Made by a program: the position numbers and the translations under genes. Under the pieces are notes generated by a model. The model searched no databases and was not told the origin of the DNA. It saw only the letters and a list, made by a program, of their open reading frames with translations. A stretch of 64,000 nucleotides of DNA from Halichoerus grypus (taxonomy: Eukaryota; Chordata; Mammalia; Carnivora; Phocidae). Positions 22,971 to 33,806 of the stretch are shown here, one piece after another; the first letter of the stretch is position 1, and every line of letters starts with the position of its first letter. The stretch is from NCBI RefSeq assembly GCF_964656455.1, contig NC_135722.1:51230628-51294627 (forward strand), written 5' to 3'.

Positions 22971-23084
22971 AATCTTAATCTCTGAATAGTTCTTTTTCTC
23001 TAGTATATGCTTTTTCAGACCTCTGGTGATATGGTCAGACATGCCCAGGGGTCTGTAGCCCACATGATGTGAACTGCTGCACTA

Positions 23085-23235
23085 TCTCATTTAATCCTTC
23101 TAATAGCCCATGAGGTAAGTACCGTGAACAAACTGAGGCCCAGAGAGTTGAGGCATGAAGGGAATACTAATAGATAGAGCCAGGATTTGAACCCGGGTGT
23201 TCTGTTTCATATTTCATAATTTCTGTTGTACCATA
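23085..23235 (-). repeat. MIR fragment
   Basis: Antisense MIR: 'TCTCATTTAATCCTTCTAAT', 'CAAACTGAGGCCCAGAGAGT', 'CAGGATTTGAACCCGGG'. Confidence 0.75.
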
Positions 23236-23873
23236 TGTTGCTCCTGGAAAAGGTTTTCCATGAAGGGAACAAGGGATAACCTAGAGCATAGAAGGAAGAG
23301 AGGATAATCTTTGCCCTTGAGCAGACACAAGTTCCGAACATTACTGGCTTATAGCCAGCTCAAGTGTTGGCATGCACCACAAATAGAGACATCTGTACCT
23401 TCAGGTCACATTGCACTGAAGGACCACATGACACCAAGACTTTTTGAACTGGAGACCATCCAACAGGCTAAGCCATCTGAGATGGGGCTTCACGTCTGGA
23501 TCCTGGTCATGCTTTGCCCTGTTATCTGAGATAAGTCACTTGTTTGTCAGTGTGTGATTATAATGTGTACTCTATAGAATGGGGATTACCAAGATGATTG
23601 AATTGAGCCTGGAAAAATAAGACCACCCATAAATCAAGTGTAGAATGAGAGCCCCATTGACATTTCTGTGCTGGTATTTAGAGATAATCTTAATTATATA
23701 ATGTTGGCTAATCCCCAAAGATTTTTAAAAACCTGTATCTACAGGAAGTGAGGATTCATGTATGTACTATAGTGGTTTTCAGTAAGTACTTTTTAAAAAA
23801 ACTGTGGAATCCTTTCTTCAAATAATATCTTCAGGAAAAACCCAGTATGGAAAATAATTAAGAGGCCCCTCTG

Positions 23874-24072
23874 GGGGCACCTGGGTGGCTCAGTCGTTAA
23901 GCGTCTGCCTTCAGCTCAGGTCATGATCCCAGGGTCCTGGGATCGAGCCCCGCATCGGGCTCCCTGCTCAGCGGGAAGCCTGCTTCTCCCTCTCCCACTC
24001 CCCCTGCTTGTGTTCCCTCTCTCGCTGTATCTCTCACTGTCAAATAAATAAAATCTTTTAAAAAAAAAAAAA
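23874..24072 (+). mobile_element. CanSINE, young
   Basis: Head 'GGGCACCTGGGTGGCTCAGT', near-consensus body. A perfect TSD AGAGGCCCCTCTG, itself nearly palindromic, lies at 23861-23873 and 24073-24085. Confidence 0.96.
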
Positions 24073-24559
24073 AGAGGCCCCTCTGATTGATAGAGGGTTG
24101 GATAACCCTGACTCCTCTGCTTCTCAGGAACATATATAGGAGTCATCAGTGTTAGAAAACCACTGATAATGTCATTCCTTAGCTAATCCTTAATAGGAAA
24201 TGTGACTGTAACTTAATGAAGGAACATGCACAATTATCCCATTGCTTTACTGCCATGCCCTGTAAACATTATGCTGAACTTCACTGATGAGCGAACATGC
24301 TAACATTATAAAATATATTGCACTGAGAACCTTAAACCCCTATCTTTCAAAAATTGGAAAAGGAAATCTGTAATGTCCGCTTTATGCTGCTGTTGTACAA
24401 TGATGATCTAGATTGGTTTTTTAAAAACTTTTATTAACTTGTGTATAATGAATATTTTTACTGCTTTAATTAAAACACTAATTTTGGAAGAAGAAAAATT
24501 GCCCAAGATGCTTGTACACAGTAATATCTCCTGTCCTTTTTCAAGCTTATCAGAAGTTG

Positions 24560-24770
24560 GAGCTGTTTGCCTTGTAGGCAGTATAATACAATGGAGCCAG
24601 CCCAATCTGATTTGCTCAGTCAGCTGTCTCACTTCCTAGCTATATGACTTTCTATCTTGAGCCTGTTTTTCTTATCTCTAAGATGGGGTGATATCTACCT
24701 CATGGGCTGTGAAGATTATATAAGATTCTATGGCAAAATGTTTTGTAAACTTTAAAACTAATGGTAGTGA
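24560..24770 (+). repeat. MIR
   Basis: MIR pattern: 'CAGTATAATACAATGGAGCC', 'CACTTCCTAGCTATATGACT', 'CTTATCTCTAAGATGGGGTG', 'GTGAAGATTATATAAGATTC'. Confidence 0.7.
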
Positions 24771-24896
24771 CTATTGTTGCTCCCACTCCTAAGAGAAAAA
24801 GTTCAAGACGTAAAAGTTTTCAGATACTATGTGGAAGAAGAATAGAATTTTATTTTTATTGACAACAATTTCACATAAAAAAATTCACTATTCTGT

Positions 24897-25099
24897 GGGG
24901 TGCCTGATAGGCACAGTTGGTTAAGCAGCCAACTCTTTCAGCTCAGGTCATGATCTTGGGGTTGTGAGATCAAGCCCCATGTCGGGCTCCATGCTCAGCA
25001 CGGAGTCTGTTTTAGATTCTCTCTCCCTCTCCCTCTGCCCCTCCCGCTCGTGCTCTCTCTCTCTTTCTCTCTCTCAAATAAATAAATCTTTAAAAAAAA
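24897..25099 (+). mobile_element. CanSINE
   Basis: Head 'GGGGTGCCTGATAGGCACAG', (CT)n, AATAAATAAATC tail. Followed 13 bp later by a second CanSINE. TSD not clear. Confidence 0.9.
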
Positions 25100-25111
25100 A
25101 GAAAAACCCAT

Positions 25112-25319
25112 GGGGCGCTTGGGTGGCTCAGTTGGTTAAGCCTCTGCCTTTGGCTCAGGTCGTGATCTCAGGGTCCTGGGATAGAGCCTCGCATCAGGCT
25201 CCCTGCTCCACGGGAAGCCTGCTTCTCCCTCTCCCACTCCCCCTGCTTGTGTTCCCTCTCTCGCTGTGTCTCTATCTGTCAAATAAATAAATAAAATCTT
25301 TAAAAATTAAAAAAATTAA
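25112..25319 (+). mobile_element. CanSINE, in tandem with the previous one
   Basis: Head 'GGGGCGCTTGGGTGGCTCAG', full body and tail. AAGAAAAACC occurs on both sides (25099-25108 and about 25320-25329), so it inserted in the tail region of the neighbouring SINE. Confidence 0.93.
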
Positions 25320-25939
25320 AAGAAAAACCTTGAAAAAAATTGATTATTCTAACCATTTTAAAGTATATAATTCAGTGGCATTTAGCACATCTGGTGTTGT
25401 GCAGGCATTGCCACTATTTAGTTCTAGAACACTTTCATTACCCCAAAAGGAAACCCCATATCCATTAAACAGTCACTCCTCATTTGCCCCTCCCACCAGG
25501 CCCTGGCAACCACTAATCTGTTTCTACGTATTTGCCTATTCTGGATATTCATATAAATGAAATTATATAATATGTAGCCTTTGTCTGGCTTCTTTCACAT
25601 AGCATGATGTTTTCAGTGTTGCAGTATCAGTACTTTATTCCTTTTTGTGGCTGAATAATACTCTGTTGTATGGATATGCCACATTTTGTTTATCCCTTCA
25701 TCAGTTGATGGACATTTGGGTTGTTTCCACCCTTTGGCTATTGTGAATAGTGCTGCTATGAACATTCGTTATAAGCTTTTATTTGAACACCTGTATTCAA
25801 TTCTTGGGTATGCCCTGGAGTAGAACTGTTTAACTTTTTGAGAACTTTTTGAGAACAGTTTTCCATAGCAGCTATACCATTTAACATTGTAACCCACAGT
25901 ACATTGGGTTCCAGTTTCTCCACATTCTCACCAACACTT

Positions 25940-26020
25940 GTTCTTTTGCTTCTCTTCTCTTCTCTTCTCCCTCCCTCCCTCTTCCTCTTTCTTTTTTTCT
26001 TTTTTCTTTTCTTTTCTTTC
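25940..26020. repeat. Pyrimidine-rich low-complexity tract
   Basis: TTCTC/CCCT/TTTCT-type repeats on the + strand (polypurine on -). The Lys/Arg/Glu-rich ORF at 25756-26022 is a translation of this tract. Confidence 0.85.
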
Positions 26021-26378
26021 ATATAGTCACCCTAGTGGGCATGAAGTAGTATCTCATTGTGGTTTGATTTGTATTTCCCTAATGACTCATGATGTTGAGG
26101 ATTTTTTGATGTGTTTATTGACAAAAAAAGTGATGTAAAAAAATGTGTTTATTGGCCACATGTATATCTTCCATGGAGAAATCTCTTTGCCTATTTTTTA
26201 ACTGCCTTTTGTTTGTTTGTTTCTTTTTTCTCTTTGTGTGTGTGTGTGTGTTGTAAGAGTTCTTTATATAGTCTGGATAGTAGACCATTATTAGATATAT
26301 GATTTATAAATATTTTCTCCCATTCTGTGGGTTGCCTTTTTACCTTCTCCATAGTGTCCTTTGGTGCATAAACATTTT

Positions 26379-27495
26379 AATGGATCAGTTATTAATTAGG
26401 TTCTTTTTAAGAAATTTAGAACACCAGTTTGTGAGGGTAAACTCCATTTGTGAGAGAAAACACAGAGCAGAGGTAGCCTTGACGCTGAGGAACAGCTTTA
26501 ATTTTTGGCAGAATTTGTGAGTCCATAGCTTTTTTTTTTTTTAAGATTTTATTTATTTATTTAACAGAGAGAGACACAGTGAGAGAGGGAACACAAACCG
26601 GGGAGTGGGAGAGGGAGAAGAAGCAGGCTTCCTGCGGAGCAGGGAGCCCGACGTGGGACTCAATCCCAGGACCCCGAGACCATGACCTGAGCTGAAGGCA
26701 GACGCTTAATGACTGAGCCACCCAGGTGCACAGTCCACAGCTTTCTGATCAACCTTGCACTGCTCTGTAATCTCATATTTCTCCTTCTCTGTCGAAGATC
26801 TCACCTTCCTGGTGTCTGGGTTTATGTAGCTGCTGCTGCTTGAAGTAAGCATCAGTGAGGTGTTTTGGGATTTTCACACTGCTGATACCAATTTTGGTGT
26901 AGGTGGCAATGACAAATTTCTGGTGTGTTCTACGCAGAGGAACTCGATTGAGGGCTAGAGGTCTGGTTACAAGTAATAGGCCACTGCTCAGTGGCTTCAG
27001 GAGAACCACCCTCTTACCTCTGTGGCACCCAGTGAGGATGATCAAAATGGTCCCAGGAGTGATGCTAGCTCACAGTTTTCTTACAATGCTGACTAAAAGG
27101 TTTTTTGCTGTGGCTCAACAGCTTTCGAGGCACATCTTCAGTAGAGTAATACCTCAGCATCTTGTGAAGTTTAACCACTCGGGTACTACCATTCTTGTCA
27201 CCGCCAACTGATTTTGTAACAGTAGCAAGAACCTTCTCTTTCTTTTCTTAGCTGTTGACTAGTTCCTCTTGTAGATGGCCTTTCTGGAGTACATAGCTGA
27301 TCAGGAATAGCTGCCAATTGCTCTGACTAGGAGAGGGTTTCGACTGCGGTGGGGCTTCCCATTTGGCATTTTAGCCATGAGGTTACCCTTCTTAACCTTG
27401 CCACCAGCATCAGCCTTCTTGGCTTCAGGTTTCTTCTCCTTAGTATCCAGCTTCTCAGCTTTTTTACTCCCCATCTTGCAAGATGGGAAAGAGGA
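26379..27495 (-). pseudogene. RPL6P: RPL6 processed pseudogene, split by a CanSINE
   Basis: This is a - strand intronless copy of ribosomal protein L6 (large subunit). The ATG is at 27474-27472 and the terminal stop at 26418-26416. Recognisable pieces are [19 protein letters not shown] (N-terminal Lys-rich tail), [51 protein letters not shown] and, beyond the [25 protein letters not shown]. An Arg codon has become TGA at about 27303 and several frameshifts follow. The 5' UTR ends CATCTTGCAAG just before the ATG, as in RPL6 mRNA. A CanSINE (26532-26731) interrupts the 3' part with its own TSD (AGTCCATAGCTT / AGTCCACAGCTT). The retrocopy is flanked by TGCATAAACATTTT at 26365-26378 and 27496-27509, within a - strand L1. 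Confidence 0.93.
26532..26731 (-). mobile_element. CanSINE inside the RPL6 pseudogene
   Basis: T-rich left end with 'AAGATTTTATTTATTTATTT', right end 'GACTGAGCCACCCAGGTGCA'. TSD AGTCCATAGCTT (26520-26531) / AGTCCACAGCTT (26732-26743). It splits the RPL6 retrocopy before its last ~35 codons, so it is younger than that insertion. Confidence 0.95.
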
Positions 27496-27582
27496 TGCAT
27501 AAACATTTTTAAGTTTGATGTCCAGTTTATCTCTTTTTTCTTTTTTAATGAATATATTTGACATATAACATTGAGTACATTT

Positions 27583-27764
27583 TTTTTTTTAGAGATTTTA
27601 TTTATTCATTTGATAAAGAGCACAAGCAGGGGGAATGGCAGAGGGAGAGGGAGAAGCAGGCTCCCCGCTGAGCAGGGAGCCCGATGCGGGACCTGATCAT
27701 GTCCCGGATCATGACCTGAGCCGAAGGCAGATGCTTAACCGACTGAGCCAACCAGGCACCCCTG
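27583..27764 (-). mobile_element. CanSINE
   Basis: T-run and 'AGAGATTTTATTTATTCATT' at left, 'GAGCCAACCAGGCACCCC' at right. TSD ACATTGAGTACATTT / ACATTGGGTATATTT. Within the - strand L1. Confidence 0.92.
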
Positions 27765-28384
27765 ACATTGGGTATATTTAAGGTGTACAATATGTTAACT
27801 GATACATTTATTTTTTGCAGTATGATTGACATTATAACAACATTAAGCACCTCTATCACATCACGTAATTATCCTTTTTAGTGGTTGCAATAATTAAGGT
27901 CTAGTCTCTTAGCAAGTCTGATGATTAGACTACAGTATTGGTGTCTATATGCATTATACTTAGCATTAGATCTCTATGATAGTTTATTTTACTTGTTCCA
28001 AGTTTGCACCCTTAAACCTATTTTTTCTTTTGTTGCTTGTGCTTTTAGTGTTATATCTAAGAATCTGTTGCCAAATCCAAGACTATTAAGCTTTATCTCT
28101 ATGTGTTCTTGGAAGGGTTTTATATTTTTAGCTCTTACTTATAGGTCTTTGGTCTGTTTTGTGTTACTTTTTGTAAATGGTGTGAGGTAAAGGTCTAACT
28201 TCATTTTTTTGCATGTGGATATCCAGTTGTCTTAGCACTATTTTCGAAGAGACTTCTTTTTCCATTGAATGATTTGTCACTCTTGTAAAAAAATCAGTTG
28301 ACCGTAGATGTATGCATTTATTTTTGTTCTTTCAGTTCTATTCCATTGAACTATATGACTGTGCTTATGTCAGTACCACACTTT

Positions 28385-28772
28385 TTCTTTATTAATTTTT
28401 TTATTTTAATTTCAATGTAGTTACAGTGTTACATTAGTTTCAGGTGTAAAACAGTGATTCAGCAATTCTATATGTTACTCAGGGCTCATCACAATAAGTG
28501 TACTATCAATTCCCTTCACCTATTTCACCCATCCCCCTACCCACCTCCCCTCTGGTAACCATCAGTTTGTTCTTTATAATTAAGAGTCTGTTTTTGGTTT
28601 GTCTCTTTTTTTCTTTGTTCATTTGTTTTGTTTTTTAAATTACACATGAAGGAAATCATACAGTATTTGTTTTTCTCAGCCTGACTTATTTCATTTAGCA
28701 TTATACTCTCTAGATCCATCCATGTTGTTACAAATGGCGGGATCCCATTCTTTTTTATGGCTGAGTAATATT

Positions 28773-28805
<33 letters not shown>

Positions 28806-30212
28806 CACATCGTCTTTGTTCATCTGTTGATTGGCACTTGGGCTGCTTCCATAATTTGGCTATTGTAAATAATACTGCAATAAACATAGGGGTGCATATA
28901 TCTTTCCATTTAGTGTTTTTGTATTCTTTGGGTAAGTACCCAGGAGTGGAGTTACTGGATCATATAGTAATTCTATTTTTAATTTTTTGAGGAACTTCCA
29001 TATTGTTTTCCATAGTAGCTACACCAGTTTGCCTTCCTACCAACAGTGCACAAGGGTTCCTTTTTCTCCACATCCTCACCAATACTTGTTGTTTCTTGTG
29101 TTTTTGATTTTAGCCATTTTGACAGGTGTGGAGTCATATTTCATCATAGTTTTGATTTGCATTTCCCTGATGATGAGTGATGTTGAGCATCTTTTCATGT
29201 GTCTGTTGCCATCAGTATGTCTTCTTTGGAGAAATACCTGTTCATGTCTTCTGCCCATTTCTAATTGGATTAATTGGTTCTTTTTGGTGTTGAGTTATAT
29301 AAATTCTTTATATATTTTGGATACTAACCCTTTATTGGATATGTCATTAGCAAACATCTCCCATTCAGTAGGATGTCTTTTAATTTTGTTGATTGTTTCT
29401 TTTGCTGTGCAGAAGCTTTTTATTTTGATGTAATCCCAGTAGTTTATTTTTGCTTTTGTTTCTCTTGCCTCAGGAGACATATCTAGAAAATGTTTCTGTG
29501 GCTGATGTCAGAGAAGTTATTGTTTGTGTTCTCTTTTAGGATTTTTATGGTTTTAGGTCTCACATTTAGATCCTTAATCCATTGTGAGTTTATTTTTAAT
29601 TTGTTGAGATGTGTTTTGTGGCCTCATATGTGATCTCTTCTGGAGAACATTCCATGTGCACTTGAAAAGAAAGTGTATTCTGTTGTTTTAGGATGGCATG
29701 TTCTGAATATATCTGTTTGATCCATCTGGTCCAGTGTGTCATTCAAAACTGCTGTTTTCTTGTTGATTTTCTATTTGGATGATCTATCCATTGATGTTAA
29801 GTGGAGTGTTAAACTCCCTTACTATTATTATATTACTGTCAGTTACTTCCTTTAAGTGTGTTATTAGCTGCTTTATGTATTTGGGTGCTCCCAGTCAGGT
29901 GCATAACTACTTACAATTGTTACATTTTCTTGTTGGATTGTCTCCTTTATGATTATTAGTGTCTTTCCTTATCTCTTATTACAGTCTTTGTTTTAAAGTC
30001 TACTTTGACTGATATAGGTATTGCTACCCTTGCTTTCTTTTCACTTCCATTTGCATGAAAAATGCTTTTCCATCCCCTCACTTTCATTCTGTATGTGTCT
30101 TTAGGTCTGAAATGCGTCTCTTGTAGCAGCATATAGATGGTCTTGTTTTTTTTATCCATTTTGTCATCCTATGTCTTTTGATTGGAGTGTTCAGTCCATT
30201 TACATTCAAAGT
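28385..30212 (-). mobile_element. Carnivore-type L1, - strand, with internal deletion
   Basis: Antisense carnivore L1 3' UTR ('TTACATTAGTTTCAGGTGTA', 'CCATCCATGTTGTTACAAAT'), then ORF2-end text ('TTGCATTTCCCTGATGATGA', 'AGAAGCTTTTTATTTTGATG') to about 29615. It then jumps directly to a more internal ORF2 region ('GAACATTCCATGTGCACTTG', 'GTAGCAGCATATAGATGGTC'). A (TG)n tract sits at 28775-28803. The 148-codon + strand ORF at 28987-29433 is antisense L1. Confidence 0.88.
28775..28803. repeat. (TG)n microsatellite
   Basis: About 14 TG units replacing the usual short AT-rich text of the L1 3' region. Likely length-polymorphic. Confidence 0.95.
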
Positions 30213-30224
30213 AATTATTGATAG

Positions 30225-30351
30225 GGGTGTCTGGCTGGCTCAGTAGGAGGAGTGTGCGACTCTTGATCTCAGGGTCATAAGTTTGAGCCCCGTGTTGGGT
30301 GTAGACATTACTTAAAATAAATAAAAAATTTTTTTTAAATGTCTTATAAAA
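30225..30351 (+). mobile_element. Old CanSINE, first of a three-SINE cluster
   Basis: Short old form: 'GGGTGTCTGGCTGGCTCAGT' and 'GTGTAGACATTACTTAAAAT'. The left flank AATTATTGATAG (30213-30224) matches exactly the right flank of the whole cluster (30775-30786). Confidence 0.88.
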
Positions 30352-30363
30352 AAAACAAAGTAG

Positions 30364-30565
30364 GGGTGCCTGGGTGGCTCAGTTGGTTGAGCGACTGCCT
30401 TTGGCTCGGGTCATGATCCTGGGGTCTTGGTATTGAGCCCCACGTCCGGCTCCCTGCTCAGCAGAGAGCCTGCTTCTACCTCTTCATCTGCCTGCCACTC
30501 TGCCTACTTGTGCTCTCTCTCTATCTCTCTGTCCAATAAATAAATAAAATCTTAAAAAAAAAATA
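30364..30565 (+). mobile_element. CanSINE, second of the cluster
   Basis: Head 'GGGTGCCTGGGTGGCTCAGT', full body. A perfect 12-bp TSD AAAACAAAGTAG lies at 30352-30363 and 30566-30577. Confidence 0.94.
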
Positions 30566-30577
30566 AAAACAAAGTAG

Positions 30578-30774
30578 GGGCTCCTAGGTGGCTTAGTCAT
30601 TAAGTGTCTGCCTTTGGCCCAGGTCATGATCCCAGGGTCCTGGGATCAAGCCCCACATCGGGCTCCCTGCTCAGCGGGGAAGCCTGCTTCTCCCTCTCCC
30701 ACCACACCCTCTGCTTGTGTTCCGTCTCTCACTGTGTCTCTGTCAAATAAATAAATAAAATCTTAAAAAAACAA
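30578..30774 (+). mobile_element. CanSINE, third of the cluster
   Basis: Head 'GGGCTCCTAGGTGGCTTAGT', body near consensus, tail ending AAAAAAACAAA before the outer TSD copy. Left flank AAAACAAAG and right flank AAAACAAAA are similar. Confidence 0.92.
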
Positions 30775-30786
30775 AATTATTGATAG

Positions 30787-30980
30787 GTATGTACTTATTT
30801 CCATTTTGTTACTCGTTTTATGGTTGTTTTTATAGTTCCTCTCTGTTCCCTTCTTTTTTTTTTTTTTTTAAAGATTTTTAATTATTAGTGAGGTTGAGCA
30901 CATTTTCATGCTTACTAGTCATTGATTTCTTCTACCAGTTGTTTGTATTGTTGATTAGTTTTTGTATTTGCTATTTCAAT
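30787..30980 (-). mobile_element. L1 remnants, - strand
   Basis: 30787-30850 continues the ORF2 text seen before the SINE cluster. After a T-run, 30876-30980 is antisense L1 3' region text ('GTGAGGTTGAGCACATTTTC'). Confidence 0.7.
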
Positions 30981-31939
30981 TTCCTTGAAGTGTTTATTGA
31001 AGTATGGTTGATACAGAATGTTATATTATTTTCAGGTGTTCAACATAGTGATTCAACAATTCCATACATTCTACAGTGCTCACTATGATAAGTGTATTTA
31101 CTATCTGTCACTGTACATTATTACAGTCTTATTAACTGTATTCCTTATGCTGTAATTTTCAATCTCCTGATTTACTTATTTCATAACTGAAAGTTTGTAC
31201 CTCTTAATCCCCTACCCCTATTTTGCCCATCCCCATACACTTCTGCCCCCTGGCAACTCTTTATTCTCTGTATTTATGAGTCTGTTTCTTTTCGTTCATT
31301 TGTTTTGGTGGGTTTTTTTTAGATTCTACATATAAATGAAGTTATATGGTATTTGTCTTTCTCTGTCTGACATATTTCACTTAGCATGATACCCTCTAGG
31401 TCCATCCATGTTGTCACAAATGGCAAGATCTCATTGTTATTTATGGCTGCATAATATTACACACATATATACCACATCTTCTTTATTCATCTATCACTGG
31501 ACACTTAGGTTGCTTCTATATCTTAACTATTGTAAATAATGCTGCCTTAAACATAGAGATTGCACATACCTTTTCAAATGACTGGATTCTTTTTGCGGGG
31601 GGGAGGGGAGGATGGTAAGTAACCAATAGTGGAATTACTAGATCATATGATATTTCTATTTTAAATTTTTTGAGAAACTTCCACAATGTTTTCCACAGTG
31701 GCTATACTAATAATTTACAGTATACCAGCCTTCCCTTTTCTTCACATCCTCATCAACACTTGTTATTTCTTTTCTTTTTGATACTAGCCATTCTATGTGA
31801 GGTCATGTCTCACTATAGTTTTGATTTGCATTCCCCTGATGATCAGTGATGTTGAGCATCTTTTCATGTACTTCTTGGCCATCTGTATGTCTTCTTTGGA
31901 AAAATGTCTATTCAGGTCCTCTGCCCAGTTTTTTTAATC

Positions 31940-32422
31940 TTTTTTTTTTTTTTAAGATTTATTTATTTATTTTAGAGAGAGAGAGCCTGCGCACCCGTGC
32001 AAGAGTGGGGAGAGGGGATAGGGCGCCTGGGTAGCTCAGTCGTTAAGCATCTGCCTTCGGCTCAGGTCGTGATCCCAGAGTCCTGGGATCAAGCCCCGCA
32101 TCGGGCTCCCTGCTCGGCGGGAAGCCTGCTTCTCCCTCTCCCACTCCCATTCCCCCTGCTTCTCCCTCTCCCACTCCCCCTGCTGTGTTCCCTCTCTCGC
32201 TGTCTCTCTCTCTGTCAAATAAATAAATAAAAAAAATCTTTAAAACAAAACAAAAAAAACTGCTTTAAAAAAAAAAAAGAGTGGGGAGAGGGGAAGCAGA
32301 CTCCGCACAGCACAGGGAGCCTGAAGCGGGGCTCAATCCCAGGACCCCGAGATCATGACCCAAGCTTAAACCCTCTAGGTCTAGAGTGGGATGCTCAACC
32401 CACTGAGCCACCCAGGTGCCCC
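31940..32422 (-). mobile_element. CanSINE, - strand, split by another CanSINE
   Basis: The left part (31940-32020) has T-run and 'TTAAGATTTATTTATTTATT'. The right part (about 32278-32422) ends 'CTGAGCCACCCAGGTGCCCC'. Outer TSD TCCTCTGCCCA...AATC at 31917 and 32423. An inner SINE occupies 32021-32277. Confidence 0.92.
32021..32277 (+). mobile_element. CanSINE nested in a - strand CanSINE
   Basis: Head 'GGGCGCCTGGGTAGCTCAGT', with a partly duplicated CT-rich block (CCCCTGCTTCTCCCTCTCCC). A perfect 17-bp TSD (AAGAGTGGGGAGAGGGG) lies at 32001-32017 and 32278-32294. It is clearly younger than its host SINE. Confidence 0.95.
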
Positions 32423-32585
32423 TCCTCTGCCCATTTTTAATCAGATTCTTTCATTATTATTTTTTGGTGTTGGGCTGTATAGGTTCTTTATGTATCTTGG
32501 ATATTAGCCCCTTATCAGATATATCATTTGCAAATATCCTCTCCCATTCAGTAGGTTGCCTTTTCATTTTGATCTTGGATTTTTG

Positions 32586-33480
32586 CATATGCATCCTAGG
32601 AGGATGTATCAGAATTTCCATAACAGCATTATTTGTAATAGCAAAAACTTAAAAATGACTCAGTACCCAAATATGGGTGACTGGATAAGTTAGTTGTGAT
32701 GTATTCACCAATGGAATATTATGTAACTTATAAAACCATGCATATAGCATGAAATATATAAAACAACACAAAAAATAATTAACTGTAGTTACAAGTAATG
32801 GTAAGGATGAATCTTAGCAATTTAATATTGAGTGAAAAAAGATTCAGAAGGCTTCTCGTAACTTGATACCTTTCATAGAAAGCTAAAAACAATGAAAACT
32901 AAAGAATATGTTTTAAAAATATGTATATGCATAATACAACCGTATTTTATGAAGCAAGGGAATGATAAAATCAAGATGCAGGATGAGGGTGATGTTGGAT
33001 GGAAGACTGGAGGATAGGCTAGAGAAGAGCACATAGATATAAGTAGTTTTAGATGTTCCAGTTTTTATGTTGGGTGGTGGGTTCAGTAGTTATATTATTA
33101 AAAATAACTTAAAAAGGAAGGAAATTTTGTCATATGCTTCAACATGGTGATCCTTCAGGACATTATGCTTAGTAAAGTAAGCCAGTCACAAAATGACAAA
33201 TGCTTATATTTGTCTTCCACTTTTATGAGGTACCTAGAGTAGTCGGATTCACAGAGACAGAAAGTAGAATAGTGGTTATCAGGAGATGGGGCAGAGGGGG
33301 AGAGTAGGGAGTTGTTATTTAATGGGCATAGAAGTGTCTGTTTTGTAAGATGAAAAAGTTCTGGAGATCTGTTAGAAAGCAGTGGGAATATTACTTAGCA
33401 CTACTGAACCATATATTTAAAAATGATTAAGATGGTTAATTTTATGAGTTTTTACCACAATTAAAAGTAATTTTTAAAAA
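32586..33480 (+). mobile_element. L1 3' ends, + strand (L1ME-like)
   Basis: 32600-33115 and 33120-33480 read as two old L1 3' regions: 'TAACAGCATTATTTGTAATA', 'CACCAATGGAATATTATGTA', then 'GGACATTATGCTTAGTAAAG', 'AGAATAGTGGTTATCAGGAG' and 'GAGTTTTTACCACAATTAAA'. Confidence 0.75.
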
Positions 33481-33592
33481 TTAAAAGTAGTCCATGCATG
33501 ACTAATGATGGGAATATTCATTAGAGATTCTGGTTAACTCATTTTCCCCCCTCTACTTGAGGTTCAAAAATAAAAGCAAGAAAGCAATTCCT

Positions 33593-33806
33593 TTTTTTTT
33601 TTTTTTTTTTTTTTTTAAAGATTTTATTTATTTATTTGACAGAGAGAGAGACAGCGAGAGAGGGAACACAAGCAGGGGGAGTGGGAAAGGGAGAAGCAGG
33701 CTTCCTGCCGAGCCGGGAGCCCGATGTGGGACTCGATCCCGGGACTCCAGGATCATGACCTGAGCCGAAGGCAGTCGCTTAACCAACTGAGCCACCCAGG
33801 CGCCCC
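33593..33806 (-). mobile_element. CanSINE, young
   Basis: A T-run of more than 20, 'AAAGATTTTATTTATTTATT', right end 'GAGCCACCCAGGCGCCCC'. TSD AAGAAAGCAATTCC at 33578 and 33807. An oppositely oriented CanSINE starts only about 145 bp further on. Confidence 0.96.

Larger units (their letters stand above)
25330..28384 (-). mobile_element. L1, - strand (old L1M), 3' UTR to ORF2
   Basis: On the + strand this reads as antisense L1: 'AATTCAGTGGCATTTAGCAC', 'GGCTGAATAATACTCTGTTG', 'TGTATTTCCCTAATGACTCA', 'TTCTCCCATTCTGTGGGTTG', 'GCATGTGGATATCCAGTTGT'. Interrupted by the RPL6 pseudogene (26379-27495) and a CanSINE (27583-27764). It contains a pyrimidine-rich microsatellite (25940-26020) where L1 unique text is replaced. 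Short + strand ORFs here are antisense L1. Confidence 0.88.
30981..32585 (-). mobile_element. L1 3' end, - strand
   Basis: Antisense L1 3' UTR and distal ORF2: 'TTGAAGTATGGTTGATACAG', 'TTTCACTTAGCATGATACCC', 'GTTGAGCATCTTTTCATGTA', resuming at 32430 ('CATTCAGTAGGTTGCCTTTT'). Interrupted by the nested SINE pair at 31940-32422. Confidence 0.87.

Noticed and set aside
25756..26022. Lys/Arg/Glu-rich ORF
   Set aside because: Translation of a pyrimidine-rich low-complexity tract inside an L1.
28987..29433. 148-codon + strand ORF, hydrophobic
   Set aside because: It is the antisense strand of L1 3' region/ORF2 sequence. Its Phe/Leu-rich look comes from T-rich L1 antisense.
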